Below are positions 1 through 10,273 of a stretch of DNA of 64,000 nt, one piece after another; the stretch's first letter is position 1, and each line of letters begins with the position of its first letter. Location of the stretch: positions 11,170,501 through 11,234,500 of the forward strand of contig NC_062259.1 of assembly GCF_905475465.1 (NCBI RefSeq). The letters are read 5' to 3'. The stretch is from Pieris napi (taxonomy: Eukaryota > Arthropoda > Insecta > Lepidoptera > Pieridae). The notes beneath the pieces were generated by a model. It ran no database searches. It saw nothing but the letters and a program-made list of their open reading frames with translations, and was not told the DNA's origin. A program made the position numbers and the translations under genes.

Positions 1-115
1 AGGCTCGCACATGTGTTGCGAGCTTTTTAAGGAATCGGTGCGCTTATAGCTTGGAGGACCCTAAGTCAAATTGTTCGGAAATGCTTTAGTGGGCAGCTGG
101 TTCCTCATAGTTATC
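1..115 (-). mobile_element. Decayed 3'-end fragment of the Jockey-like LINE
   Basis: The stretch resembles positions about 1855-1960 of the nearly full-length LINE in this window (shared blocks such as GGACCCTAAGTC and GTGGGCAGCTGGTTCC) but is considerably diverged and lacks the poly(A) end. Similarity is lost after about position 115. It is an old, 5'-truncated or broken copy in the same orientation as the main copy. Confidence 0.6.
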
Positions 116-1186
116 CACCAGATAGACATATTCTTCCAAAGATCATTCCTCAAGCCCAGCATTCTCGCACTTAGGTTTCCCTCGGAGAAACGCGTAACGC
201 TCATCTATTGATCATTGGTCGGGAATTTGTACAGCATACATACACAAGGTAACTAAAACAACTCCAATCGGTCAGCCCTCGGAGACTTATTGCCCTCATT
301 CAACCGACGATTAGGGTACGAAACAAAATTGTAACGGCCTTCTCTCAACGGAAGTCTTCGGTTCTACGCAACGTAGCAATAACGCGTAGCGTAGAGCGTG
401 CTACACGAAGTCTCGTCTCGGTTAAGTTTGAATTCGGTCCAGGAGGACCGAGTTAGGATAAAACACCCAAGAGAAGAGGTCCAAAATCATTGTCGATTGA
501 CAGAAGCTAGACGAAGCCCTCAAGCCCGTCGAAACCTCTCCAACTTCTTCTCTTCAATATCTTTGTTTGTTTTTATACAGTATGAAAGCATTCAAGTATT
601 TCTTTTTTTTTTTCTTCAATACGGTTCGAGATTGCATTTTGCTGAGTACAAACAAAATAAAACCAATCGAATTATATTCAGTCTCATTTTGCATTCTTTT
701 ATTTCAGTTCACGTTATACGTTTCTATAACTAGAACTATACTTTAGTATTTGATTTCAAACTTATGGTCATATTAAAATTGGTCTTAGGTAGAATTTTTA
801 TTATTTGACTCGGCTATACATTATCAACCATTTTGTAAAAGCAGGCACACAGTGTAGGAGTTTGATAAAGTATAGAACGCTTTCGTTAGCTACGTATCTG
901 TCTAATATACCTTATAATCGTTGGTAACCATAGTTTTTATTTATACTGGATAAATAATCTTTAAGATGGTAACACAGTAGTTGTGTAAAAAAAGAGCCTT
1001 CTTATCCCTAAAAGGCCGGCAACGCACCCGCATGGGCTGCGTTAGCTTGCTTTTGCGCTCTTTTTATACTTATTATAAAATAAAATTCTTTCATTTTGCG
1101 TCAAATTTTCACAAATATATTATGTAAACCCTTGTAAACTCTTTACAACAAGACTAGAGTTAAATGAAAATGAAGAAATTACGTAT
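116..1186. other. Non-coding, no gene recognised
   Basis: Moderately AT-rich sequence. A 111-codon frame at 398-733 has low-complexity composition and no recognisable domain. Around 1008-1030 a short block (AAAAGGCCGGCAACGCAC) matches the 3' region of lepidopteran LINEs in plus orientation. Confidence 0.5.
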
Positions 1187-1259
1187 GAATCAAAAGAGCT
1201 TCCAAGTCGATGTTGAATGTAGTTTACATTCAACCTCGACTTGGAAGCTCTTTTGATTC
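1187..1259. repeat. Near-perfect 35-bp inverted repeat (hairpin)
   Basis: Arms 1187-1221 and 1225-1259 are reverse complements with one mismatch, separated by three bases. Transcribed from either strand it would fold into a 35-bp stem with a tiny loop. The loop is too tight for a typical animal pre-miRNA. It lies about 75 bp outside the left end of the Harbinger-like element at 1337 and is not part of it. Confidence 0.85.
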
Positions 1260-1498
1260 AAACTTAACTGGTAAATGCACGTTTGCTTCTGAATGAAATC
1301 TGAACTAAGTTTAATTACGACACTTCCATACAATTAAGCTACGGTTTCCTTGAAAAGCGGTGCCATTATCTAACGTTTATAAATAACATTGGAGTAGGAT
1401 TTCTAGAGAACGTTGAGTGTCACCGTAACGTCAAATAGCGGTGCTGTCATTAGTTCAACGTTTTTCGCATGTAGCGGTGCGCATATTTAATTACTACA

Positions 1499-1743
1499 AT
1501 GACTTGGACGAGCGAAAATGATGAACAATTAATTGATTTTGTTAAAAATCATGAAGTTTTGTACAATATCAAATCCAAAGGGTACAGACAAGCTCAGATG
1601 AAGCAAAATTTGTGAAGCAACTCTCCTTCAAACGCTTTTTTTCGTCTTCTGATGACTCTTCATCGTCCAAAAATACTAATAATGCTATGTCCAAATCGTC
1701 CATTTTTAACAGTGCACGACCTAACGCTCGAGTGAGTACTGAG
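1499..1743 (+). pseudogene. MADF-domain protein remnant of the Harbinger-like element
   Basis: From the ATG at 1499 the first 38 codons read as the start of a MADF (Myb/SANT-like) domain: an initial W-T-S-E-N-D-E-Q-L-I block, then D-F-V-K-N-H, L-Y-N and Y-R-Q-A-Q, a pattern typical of the DNA-binding partner protein of PIF/Harbinger transposons. The frame stops at a TGA (1613-1615), just where the family has a conserved tryptophan. Another frame then continues from about 1612 as a serine- and aspartate-rich linker (F-F-S-S-S-D-D-S-S-S-S) to a stop at 1741-1743. The two parts look joined by an internal deletion that removed most of the MADF fold and shifted the frame. The LINE insertion lies 8 bp beyond that stop. 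Not expected to make a working protein. Confidence 0.6.
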
Positions 1744-1751
1744 TGACTACG

Positions 1752-4700
1752 ATTTTTTTTTTTTTTTTTTTTTTATAGAACGGGGGGCAAACGGGCAGGA
1801 GGCTCACCTGATGTAAAGTGATACCGCCGCCCATGGACACTCTCAATGCCAGAGGGCTCGCGAGTGCGTTGCCGGCCTTTTAAGAATTGGTACGCTCTTT
1901 TCTTGAAGGACCCTAAGTCGAATTGGTTCGGAAATACTTCAGTGGGCAGCTGGTTCCACATAGTGGTGGTGCGCGGCAAAAACTGCCTTGAAAAACGCTC
2001 AGTTGTGGAACGGCGGACGTCGAGGTGATACGGGTGGAATTTCGTATTCTGCCTCGACGTCCGATGATGAAACTCAGCTGCAGGTATTAATCCGAACAAC
2101 TCCTCTGAACACTCTCCATGGTAAATGCGGTAGAAGATACAGAGTGACCCCACATCTCTACGCAACGCCAAAGGATCAAGCCGATCGGAGAGGGATTGGT
2201 CGTCGACGATTCGAACCGCTCTGCGTTGTATACGGTCAAGTGGAAGGAGCTGGTACTGGGGAGCCCCCGCCCAGAGGTGAGAGCAGTACTCCATGTGGGG
2301 CCGAATTTGCGCTTTATATAGTTGCATGCGGTGGCCCGGAGTGAAGTACCGCCTCGCCTTGCTGAGCACACCAAGCTTTTTGGAGGCTAATTTAGCCTTT
2401 CCCTCCAAGTGACCGCGAAACTGAACGTTGTTCGATATGTCAACGCCAAGTATTCCAATGCTGGCTGTGGCTTTAAGAAGAGTGTTTTCGAAAAGAGGAG
2501 TAGCGACAAAGGGTATTTTTTTAGCGGAAAACGCGCAAACTTGTGTCTTCTTGGGGTTAAATTGGACTAGGTTTTGTCTGCCCCAGTCTGAGACTCCACG
2601 TAGTAGAGTTTCGACTTCAGACACAAGTTTGTTCCGGTACTCATCAACAACTGCCCGAGAAATACCTGCCCGGCCAGTGTAAAGAGTATCCCCAGTGCTG
2701 TCATCCGCATAGCAATGAATGTTGCTAAGTTGCAACATATCATTGATATGCAGAAGAAATAGGGTCGGGGATAGAACACAGCCTTGTGGGACCCCAGCGT
2801 TTACGGGTTTAAGGTCGGAACATGCTCCGTCGATGACGACCTTGATGCTCCGATCGGCCAGAAAGCTGGAGATCCAATCGCATAATTTCTCGGGAAGCCC
2901 ATAGGCTGGAAGCTTCGAGAGCAGTGCTCTATGCCACACCCGATCGAAGGCTTTCGCTATGTCCAAACTTACCGCCAGCGCCTCCCCCTTGGACTCAATT
3001 GCCTCTGCCCACCTATGGGTAAGGTATACAAGGAGGTCACCAGCTGAGCGACCACGACGAAAGCCGTACTGAGAATCGCTAATCAACTGGTGGCCCTCTA
3101 GATACCTCAAGAGCTGGCTATTAATAATGGTTTCCATTATTTTGGAGAACAAGGAGGTTATAGCTATTGGGCGATAGTTGGACGGATCAGAGCGATCGCC
3201 TTTTTTTGGGATCGGATGTATCGAAGCGGTCTTCCAGCACTTCGGGACAGTGCCGAGCGAGTACAGGTACCGGAAAAGGCGCGTTAAGACCGGAGCCAAC
3301 TCAGGAGCACAAGTACGCAGCACAATTGGGGGGATACCATCCGGCCCGCTCGACTTATGAATGTCCAAGGAAGAAAGTGCTTTGCGGACAGCACGTTGCT
3401 GGAATGTGATTTCCGGCATCGAAGAATCACACCGCGAAATGGTCGGTGGTGATCTCCCTCGGTCATCCAAAGTCGAGTTGGACGCGAAGAGACAGCCCAA
3501 AAGGTCGGCCTTCTCCTTCGCAGTATGGGCTAGAGAGTCATCCTCCCTGTGCAGTGGCGGAATGGCGGGCTGACAGAAATTCCCTTGGACAGCTTTGGCG
3601 AGAGACCAGAAGGCACGTGTCCCTGAAGGGAGTTGGGCCAATCTCTCGCCAAATCCGGCAATGTGCTCTGACTTTGCCTTAGTGATTTCCCGTTTGAAGG
3701 ACCTGGAGGCTGAGTTATATGCTGTTTTAAGTTCGCTGGTATTGGCATCACGAGATTTCGCCGCTTCCGCCCATGCCTTAAAGCATTCTCGCTTTCGACG
3801 CGAGGCCGCCTTGCAAGAACGTTTAAACCAGGGCTGAGACTTGCCACCGATCGGCACCGCAGAAAATGGAATAAAGAGTTCCATGCCCTGCAGAACCACT
3901 TCGGTGACAGAGGTGGCGACGGAATCTGGAGCTTCCGGCGAAAAGCACATAGGCCCCCAAGGGAAGGACGCAAAGAAAGACCGCATCCCATCCCAATCTG
4001 CTGACTTATAGTGCCAAATACGGCGACAACCCATAAAGCGGGGCCGTGAAGGGCGCGTAGAAGGCACAGAACTCCGGACCACACAATGATCTGATGAACC
4101 TAATGGCGGGTCAACAGAGACTTGATAGTTCTCCGGATGTGAAGTCAGCAGAAGGTCCAACAAAGAGGGTTTATGACCATCCACATCTGGTATTCGCGTA
4201 ATCGCAGGGACCATTTGTGTCAGGTCGTAGGCTAAAGCAAAGTCGTGAAAGGATCTTCCCGCGTGATCGGTGGTTTCAGAGCCGAGCCAATCGGCATGGT
4301 GGGCGTTAAAATCGCCAAGTATCACGATTTCAGCGGTAGGAACCCTTTCGAGCAGGGAATCTGTAGCCATTTGGATGTGCTCAATGAGTCGGTCAGTTTC
4401 GGTATTTCCGCTATGGGACCTATACAGGCATGCGTAGAATCGCGGATGGTCATCGCAGTCTACGCGCAGCCAGAGGTTAGATAGGTCCCTTCCTTCAAGC
4501 GTCCCGAGGCGACGAGAACAGATATCCTCTCTGACGTACACGCAAACTCCAGCCCGCGGCACAAATGAATGTTCCAATTTGTACCCCGGGTAGGAGAGGT
4601 AGGAAGTATCAGCCGGGGGGGATATCTGAGTCTCGGTAAGAAAGAGCAAGGCCGGCTTCGCAGTCTCTAAATGGTAGTGGACTGCGTTGATGTTGGAATT

Positions 4701-5134
4701 GAGCCCCCTAACATTTGTGAAGTCCACGGCGAGCGTGGACGGGGGTGCCTTTGTTGAATTGCTCCGTTTGCCCCGAGAACGATAACTGTTTTTGTTTTTG
4801 AGCGCAGAGTTGCCCCCCCCAGAATACGAAGGGCAGCCTGTGCGTCCACCACCGGGTGCTGAGTGTCCCGGTGTTGGACGCCCAGAGGGGGATTCTCCAC
4901 CGCGAGCGCGTGTGGTACCCCCCTGGGGTAGATTCTCTTTTTTCTGCGCCTTCATATTTCATATGGGGGGGGGGGGGATGGGCTCCGGGAGTCTCTCTCA
5001 CCGCACGAAACGCGAGTACAATAGGGCGAACCTATTGCATCACTTCACGCCGGTTTTCTAAGAGACAGTGGTACTGCCCCGGTCGTGCCTGCCCATTTGG
5101 CTGAAGCCCGAAGGCAACAGCATGGCACTCCCAC
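1752..5134 (-). mobile_element. Nearly full-length non-LTR retrotransposon (Jockey superfamily)
   Basis: Minus-strand element whose 3' end is a run of 24 A residues (T run at about 1751-1774 on the plus strand) directly after ...GTTCTAT. A single long open frame codes for endonuclease and reverse transcriptase, preceded by about 180 bp of leader (about 4956-5134) with a run of C residues near 4966-4978. No separate gag-like ORF1 with zinc knuckles is visible, so the copy is either 5'-truncated or lacks ORF1. The element sits inside a Harbinger-like transposon. I could not define a convincing target-site duplication: flanks are ...GTGACTACGA on the 3' side and an uncertain junction near 5134-5140 on the 5' side. 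The poly(A) tail favours the Jockey group over CR1, which ends in short repeats. Confidence 0.88.
1773..4955 (-). CDS. Endonuclease/reverse transcriptase of a Jockey-superfamily LINE
   Basis: A 1060-residue polyprotein that nicks target DNA and copies the element RNA at the nick (target-primed reverse transcription). Residues 1-74 are a basic Gly/Pro/Ser-rich leader. The apurinic-like endonuclease domain covers about 75-295, with catalytic-type motifs LTET (106-109, Glu108), GDFN (214-217) and SSDH (287-290). The reverse transcriptase covers about 515-800: KSSGPDGIP (534-542), SNYRPI, SLDIAKAFD (663-671), GVPQGCVLSP (721-730) and the catalytic YADD (749-752). A C-terminal LDRIQRRAVR region follows. 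No RNase H domain is evident. The frame has no stop or frameshift across 3.2 kb in a repeat-ridden neighbourhood, implying recent insertion and possible activity. The stop TAA is formed at the poly(A) junction, so the last roughly 20 residues may be read-through of the 3' UTR. The start chosen is the first in-frame ATG (4953-4955). Confidence 0.93.
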   Translation of the reverse strand: MKAQKKENLPQGGTTRARGGESPSGRPTPGHSAPGGGRTGCPSYSGGGNSALKNKNSYRSRGKRSNSTKAPPSTLAVDFTNVRGLNSNINAVHYHLETAKPALLFLTETQISPPADTSYLSYPGYKLEHSFVPRAGVCVYVREDICSRRLGTLEGRDLSNLWLRVDCDDHPRFYACLYRSHSGNTETDRLIEHIQMATDSLLERVPTAEIVILGDFNAHHADWLGSETTDHAGRSFHDFALAYDLTQMVPAITRIPDVDGHKPSLLDLLLTSHPENYQVSVDPPLGSSDHCVVRSSVPSTRPSRPRFMGCRRIWHYKSADWDGMRSFFASFPWGPMCFSPEAPDSVATSVTEVVLQGMELFIPFSAVPIGGKSQPWFKRSCKAASRRKRECFKAWAEAAKSRDANTSELKTAYNSASRSFKREITKAKSEHIAGFGERLAQLPSGTRAFWSLAKAVQGNFCQPAIPPLHREDDSLAHTAKEKADLLGCLFASNSTLDDRGRSPPTISRCDSSMPEITFQQRAVRKALSSLDIHKSSGPDGIPPIVLRTCAPELAPVLTRLFRYLYSLGTVPKCWKTASIHPIPKKGDRSDPSNYRPIAITSLFSKIMETIINSQLLRYLEGHQLISDSQYGFRRGRSAGDLLVYLTHRWAEAIESKGEALAVSLDIAKAFDRVWHRALLSKLPAYGLPEKLCDWISSFLADRSIKVVIDGACSDLKPVNAGVPQGCVLSPTLFLLHINDMLQLSNIHCYADDSTGDTLYTGRAGISRAVVDEYRNKLVSEVETLLRGVSDWGRQNLVQFNPKKTQVCAFSAKKIPFVATPLFENTLLKATASIGILGVDISNNVQFRGHLEGKAKLASKKLGVLSKARRYFTPGHRMQLYKAQIRPHMEYCSHLWAGAPQYQLLPLDRIQRRAVRIVDDQSLSDRLDPLALRRDVGSLCIFYRIYHGECSEELFGLIPAAEFHHRTSRQNTKFHPYHLDVRRSTTERFSRQFLPRTTTMWNQLPTEVFPNQFDLGSFKKRAYQFLKGRQRTREPSGIESVHGRRYHFTSGEPPARLPPVL

Positions 5135-5274
5135 TAGGGAATATATATTGAATACGGCCGCACTACTTTCTAGGAAACCACAGCTTGGCCACCGTAAAAA
5201 CGGCCATTATTAAGAACCGTAAAATGAGCGGCCGTTAGTTAACAGCACCGCTTTTCTAGGAATCCGTAGCTTTA

Positions 5275-7262
5275 GCGGTAAACAAACTTTCAACGAACAT
5301 GGCATTCAAATATTCCCCTATACATTTTATTGTGCCTCGCTATTTTGTAAACCAACACGGATTTCAATGGTTGTGTAAATACTTAATTTATTGGATGAAT
5401 TTGACACTCACATTATGTTCAAATAATGATTAAACACAATGTTTCGTTTTCCGGCAATCGTATTATTGAAATGTGTGCTCTGATAAAAGTTTTTCGTTTC
5501 TAAAGAAATACAGAAATGACTAAGTATAAGTCAGCAAAGCGTATCCTTTTGACACGTTCAGGAGGTGGAGGCTTGTCTGAGACCTTACAAAGATTATCCA
5601 ATCCAACTCAGAATTTTGACTACAATATCCATTTTCTTTACATAGGGTAGACCTAAAATAATATTAACCGTTAGAGTGGCTCCTCAGAGAGGCCCTCAGG
5701 TCTTGCTCAATGCTGCGTTTTTCAAGGCAGTTTTTGCCGCGCACCTCCGATTTCCTAATTGGGTAGTTGATAACGTAGATGGCATATACGGTATAAAAGG
5801 GGATTTAATCCCTTAATTACCTTTATTAATGTAACGGATGGCCAGTCTCCTAATAGATTTTCTGATAGATAAACAAAAGCATAATTGTGTTGTAAAAATT
5901 TAGGCGAGTACAAACAAATAACGGGATACTATTTAGGATTATAAACTAAATCCATGTTCAGTTAATTATTTAAAAAGCTTGTGAAAACTAAATACATAAG
6001 AGGTAAACGTAATTATAATTACTAATTCATGGCCTTTATTAACACAACCTCCAAAGCTAAACCCGTCTAATATAATATGAATAACTTTCGTTACAACGGT
6101 GAAACCACATTCTGAGCGTTCTAAAAATAGATGTGCCGACAGGACGAAATCCGCGCATGCCATCTTCGACATGAACATGTTAAAATATTCAATGCTGACG
6201 TTAAATAAAGTATTATTAATGTAATAACGTCCTTGCGATAGCGTGGTGAGTCAATTCAAATTGCATGTTAAATAAAAGTTACTCTGTACAGTCAATAATT
6301 TTAAACATTACACGAATGTTCAGAGCTGGGAAATAAATTGCGCCTCATCAAAATTATTTTTAAAGATGACAAATAAAATCAAGTGGGTTTGGCTAGTTCT
6401 AGAACTTCCTTTTTTTAGTTTTCAAGGGACGATCACGAACGATTAATACGTGAAAATCTTTCGGTATATTTTAATTAAATCAATAGTACATACAATAGTA
6501 GTAAATACAACAGTCTAGTGTCGTATTGTGAAATAAAATAAGAAGCTAAATAACAAAGAAAGAATTCAAGAAACAATGAGACTGAACATAATACGATAGG
6601 TTTTATCGTGTTTTTTGCAAAATACAATATAGAAACCGTACTGAAGAAAAAAAAACAAAAGAATAATTCAATGCTTCAATGCATTAATAAAAAATCTGTA
6701 TTTTTTAATTAATAAATTTTCTTTTCCCTGAGACAACATTGAACTTTACAATGTACCCTATGTAATGTGCTTTAAGACTAATCCATGATTTTTTTGTGTT
6801 TGTATCTCTAAAACTACTGGACCGAATTCAAAAATAGAAGTTTGTTTACTAATAACAATAGCTACAGAACGAATTTTTGTACGGTTTTCAGTAAAAGAAG
6901 GGAAATTAAAATAAAGTATTCCTTCAGCTATAATGTAAATAAAGTTATAACAATTATAGTTAAAAAAATCTTAAATATACTAAATCCAAGAGCGGGAAGC
7001 TTTAGACGGACGCTAGTATAAAATAATTCCCATCATCATTGAGTTAGTTAATTTTTCTCCATAGTTTTAGTATTTATGTAATTTTTAAATTTATATTTCG
7101 AAAGTTGGTTTATAACATGTTATAAGTCTCATAACTGCGTTCTAGTATTAGATTTGTCCTAACCTTTTTCGGTAAAAGCGGGCTAGTTCAAGACTAATAA
7201 AATATATATTCTCGCCTAAACAAAGATAGCTTAATATTTATTATTCAAAGCATACGTCTCAC
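5275..7262. other. Non-coding AT-rich stretch with small LINE fragment
   Basis: No gene recognised. About 5703-5752 matches, in plus orientation, the coding region of the LINE at 1773-4955 (the block GTTTTTCAAGGCAGTTTTTG). Around 6795-6830 is a trace of a dispersed repeat (CTAAAACTACTGGACCGA) related to the one at 23.65 kb. A 70-codon minus frame at 5966-6178 has no recognisable domain. Confidence 0.5.
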
Positions 7263-7364
7263 CGTATTCTAACAGACCAGACATCTTGACGTCTGCGTTA
7301 TTTTGGAACACGTTTATTCTCATGAGAGCAGTAATTTGCACATTGTCTGGGAGGATTCTCCCAG
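7263..7364 (-). CDS. Candidate internal exon of an unidentified gene
   Basis: A 102-nt minus-strand segment bounded by an AG acceptor (7365-7366) and a good donor GTGAGA (7257-7262). It reads without a stop as 2 nt + 33 codons + 1 nt. The residues include G-R-I-L-P-D-N-V-Q-I-T-A-L-M-R-I-N-V-F and M-S-G-L-L-E-Y, a composition unlike the surrounding AT-rich frames. The polypyrimidine tract is only moderate. I do not recognise the family, and no neighbouring exons were found. It could be one exon of a gene with large introns, or a chance frame. Confidence 0.35.
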
Positions 7365-7629
7365 CTAGACAATCAATAATTTAGTTTAAAGAAAATCTTA
7401 CACGCAATTAAATAATACATCGAAGTTAATTCGATTTAGAATATGCGAATATCGAGAATATTGAGTCTTGTTCCCGTGAGACGAGTGTGTAAGTGCGTGC
7501 TCCTATTTCACCATGCATGATAGAGGACAAGTCTTTGTTTTTAATTTATGTTATTATTATTAATTACTTAAGATGTCATGTGGAACATGTTGTAATGGTT
7601 GCAGCTCCTTACTAACGTTCTGTAAAAAA

Positions 7630-7813
7630 AATATGGCCATTAAAAAGAGTGGCGGACAGTTTATTTCCAGTCCTCCTCTCTGTTCTACGCCCTTGATTTG
7701 AGAACTGGCACTAAATGTAAAGTTAGAATCATTTCATATACATTTCTTTTTTTGACGATCATAAGTGTACAATCTGCTACCTATATGATTAAATGATTTT
7801 TGAATTTGAATTT
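7630..7813 (+). mobile_element. 3' end of a LINE (tail with GTGGCGG...TTTGAATTTG)
   Basis: Shares with 22183-22352 the blocks ATTAAAAAGAGTGGC, TACGCCCTTGA, GAACTGG and CATAAGTGTAC, and both copies end in a T-rich/GA tail just after a putative polyadenylation region. This is a common 5'-truncated lepidopteran LINE 3' UTR. No coding sequence remains. Confidence 0.6.
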
Positions 7814-8151
7814 GCTATTACTGAATTTCTATAAACTATAAACGGTTATATACATATATCTTAAGTACGGTGTAACTAAACAAAGTTGAATAACCTATTA
7901 GGACGCCTCCTCTTAGAAGCTGCCATTAGGATCTACGATAAACTTGTTTGAAATTTACTTCTGCGCTGACTTGTATGACCTTGAGTGGTTCTAAGTATCG
8001 CTGTTAGTGTCAGATTTAGAGGTCAGGGGTAGTGCGGTCACTGAATTTCATATGTCAAAATCGTCAACGTCAAAATCAAAACGTTTTTGATATTTGTGAC
8101 TCATACTAAGGGGCTATGTTTTGACACTTAAATTGCACTGCATACTTAAAA

Positions 8152-8520
8152 AAGGGTGCATGTACTTATGTACGCGCGTAAGAAGTTATACTTCTATGGT
8201 ATTATTAAAAATAGCTTTTGATTGCATGCAAATAATTAATTAAGTACAATTAAATAATCAAAGACTGGAAAAGGAGTCATTATAGTCGATAAAGTTCAGT
8301 TTACATTTGAAAAATTAATATTTATTGTTATTCTCTTACATTAAGTGTAACATAAATTCTATTGTTATTCGAATGTTGTTTTTAAATGATGTCCAATGCC
8401 GTAGCATCTTCCGTGGGCAACTTCATTCTGTTAATTTTGTGTCACGGTGCGCGCGCATCGTAAAATTTCACTCTCATAAATTTTTCATAACGCGTCTAAA
8501 GAAGTATAACTTCAAAAAAC
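8152..8520 (+). mobile_element. Short element of dispersed family A (GAAGTTATACTTC ends)
   Basis: Begins with an A run and GGGTGCATGTACTTATGTAC, then GAAGTTATACTTC; ends with its complement GAAGTATAACTTC followed by AAAAAAC. A second, highly similar copy lies at 25797-26166, and divergent or larger relatives lie at 56189-57520 and 61315-63112. No coding capacity at this length. It is probably a non-autonomous DNA transposon; a 66-codon frame inside it (8325-8525) is a by-product. Confidence 0.75.
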
Positions 8521-8635
8521 ATTGAGATAAGAATAATGAGAAAATATCTGTATTCTATTATTATGTCGTAAACTCAATCTTTCCAAACCAACTCGAATGG
8601 TATTTAATAATGTTTGGGACTTTTTTATCTTAACC

Positions 8636-8876
8636 TCAGGGCCTCAGATTTCTGTACCTGTTAATCTAAAAGGCAAGTAGGTGATCAGCCTTCTGTGCCT
8701 GACGCACGCCGTCGACTTTTTGGGTCTAAGGCAAGCCGGTTTCCTCACGATATTTTCCTTCACCGTTCGATCGAATGTTAAATGCGCACATCGAGAGAAT
8801 GTCCATGGTGCACAGCCGGGGATCGAACCTACGACCTCAGGGTCGCACGCTGAAGCCATTAGGCCAACACTGCTCA
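8636..8876 (-). mobile_element. tRNA-derived SINE (family S1)
   Basis: Minus-strand copy with a tRNA-like B box (GGTTCGATCCCCGGCTG in sense orientation) and the family signature CCAAAAAGTCGACGGCGTG. At least nine other copies of the same family occur in the window. The short open frames across it are artefacts. Confidence 0.85.
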
Positions 8877-8879
8877 TCG

Positions 8880-10270
8880 CTAAATACGGCGTAAATAATA
8901 GAATACGTAAATTTGTCAACGAATTTCAGCTCATTATGGCCGATGCGCTATAATTTGAGTGCTCAAACAGAATAATATAATAGTTTTAAATAGGTACTAA
9001 AATTTCCTAGGATAATTACAGTGTATACAGAGCTTGTGGGTGCGGTCAAGGCTGGCGCCACCCACTCTATACAAGTGAAGTAATTGGCAACATTACGTAC
9101 TAGCCTTCGCCCGAGATTTCGGCTTCAAATATGTGTTAAATTGCGCAGTTTACGCTCGCAAACTCAATGGTGTCGAACCAAACTGTTATTACTCCAGTGT
9201 AAAACCAACTAGGGGAATATAAAATGCAGTATTTACAATTCATTTGTGATTTTCAAAAAATCTAAAATTCATCTGTTAATGTCTCTTTACAGCGTAAGTC
9301 CTATTTAATAGAAAGTGACTTCACGGAAAAAGACTGAAGAAATAAAAACAATAAGTTATACAGGTTTTAACAAAAGTTTTAAATTGAATTTGACGTGTTT
9401 TAGTTTCGTGACTGCAATTATATTAATAATAGCGCGCTTACTCAAATTTATCTAACAAATTTCACATGTCACAGTTTATATGACACAATCAATCATTCAT
9501 AATACAAGTGCATTTTTAGAATTGAATTGAATAACGAAACCCAACATTATTGTAACAGAGTATTATACAATTATGTCAGTCAATCTTGCATAAAATATTC
9601 ACACACTAGAAAATTGCATACCAATTTGTAAGAACATTGATAGCTGCCTTCATTTTCTGTAATAATCTTGATGATAGCTTATTTGTATAATATCAAGGCT
9701 AATGTTATGAAAAATGCACATTTTCTCGCATCGATTTTTTAATGTCCGTTATTTAATATGAGTTTTGTATTGTGTTGAATTGTATATATTCATTTCAGGT
9801 TTAGCTTAATAGATTTTTTTTGACAAATCAATGTTGTTATTATAATACAGATATTTCGAATACTTCGCAATATAACAGTTTTTAGTCACTTCATATACTT
9901 TCTTCTCTTTTCATATTTAAATATAACAAATACAATTCAGTCTACTTATTCCTTTTTGCTTGTTTATTATAATAATAAAATAATTACTTGACAAAAATTC
10001 ACATCTGGATAACGGAAATCCATCAACGTTTCAATAAAATTCCTCACTGTTTGAAAATCCAGTTATTGGCTGAAAATCTCAAATATTTATACGAATATTG
10101 GTAATATTTCGGTGTTGAGGCTATTCCAGTTAAAACGGATGAAACGACTTAATTTTTATTTACACTTGACGTGGGAATATTTTATTCCAGTTACGACGAA
10201 TTCGTTAATTCCTCTATTTTTTGTAGATAAAGATTTTATTTACATTTTATTTATTATATTATTGATTTTA
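8880..10270. other. Non-coding AT-rich stretch
   Basis: No gene recognised. At about 9100-9135 is a weak match to the common insect repeat start ACTAGC...GCCCG. Confidence 0.5.
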
Positions 10271-10273
10271 TTT

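Larger units (their letters stand above)
1337..5271 (+). mobile_element. PIF/Harbinger-like DNA transposon, interrupted by a LINE
   Basis: Terminal inverted repeats of roughly 40 bp begin AGCTACGG at 1337 and end with its complement at 5271; they agree at most positions, including the inner block GAAAAGCGGTGC. Both ends are flanked by TTA (1334-1336 and 5272-5274), the 3-bp TWA target duplication expected of PIF/Harbinger elements. Inside the left part is a MADF-domain remnant, the accessory DNA-binding protein type found with this superfamily. No transposase frame remains, so the copy is non-autonomous. A LINE occupies about 1752-5134; the host element's own sequence is about 1337-1751 plus 5135-5271. 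The superfamily call rests on the target duplication and the MADF remnant. Confidence 0.72.

Noticed and set aside
398..733. 111-codon plus-strand open frame
   Set aside because: Phe/Ile/Ser-rich, no domain, no splice or promoter context; consistent with chance in AT-rich DNA.
1187..1259. Hairpin as a microRNA precursor
   Set aside because: A 3-nt loop and near-perfect 35-bp pairing are unlike animal pre-miRNAs; kept as an inverted repeat only.
3530..4084. 184-codon minus frame inside the LINE
   Set aside because: Overlaps the intact LINE polyprotein in another phase; a shadow of the real frame.
5966..6178. 70-codon minus frame that starts like a protein
   Set aside because: No recognisable domain and no splice signals; alternative phases give equally plausible nonsense.
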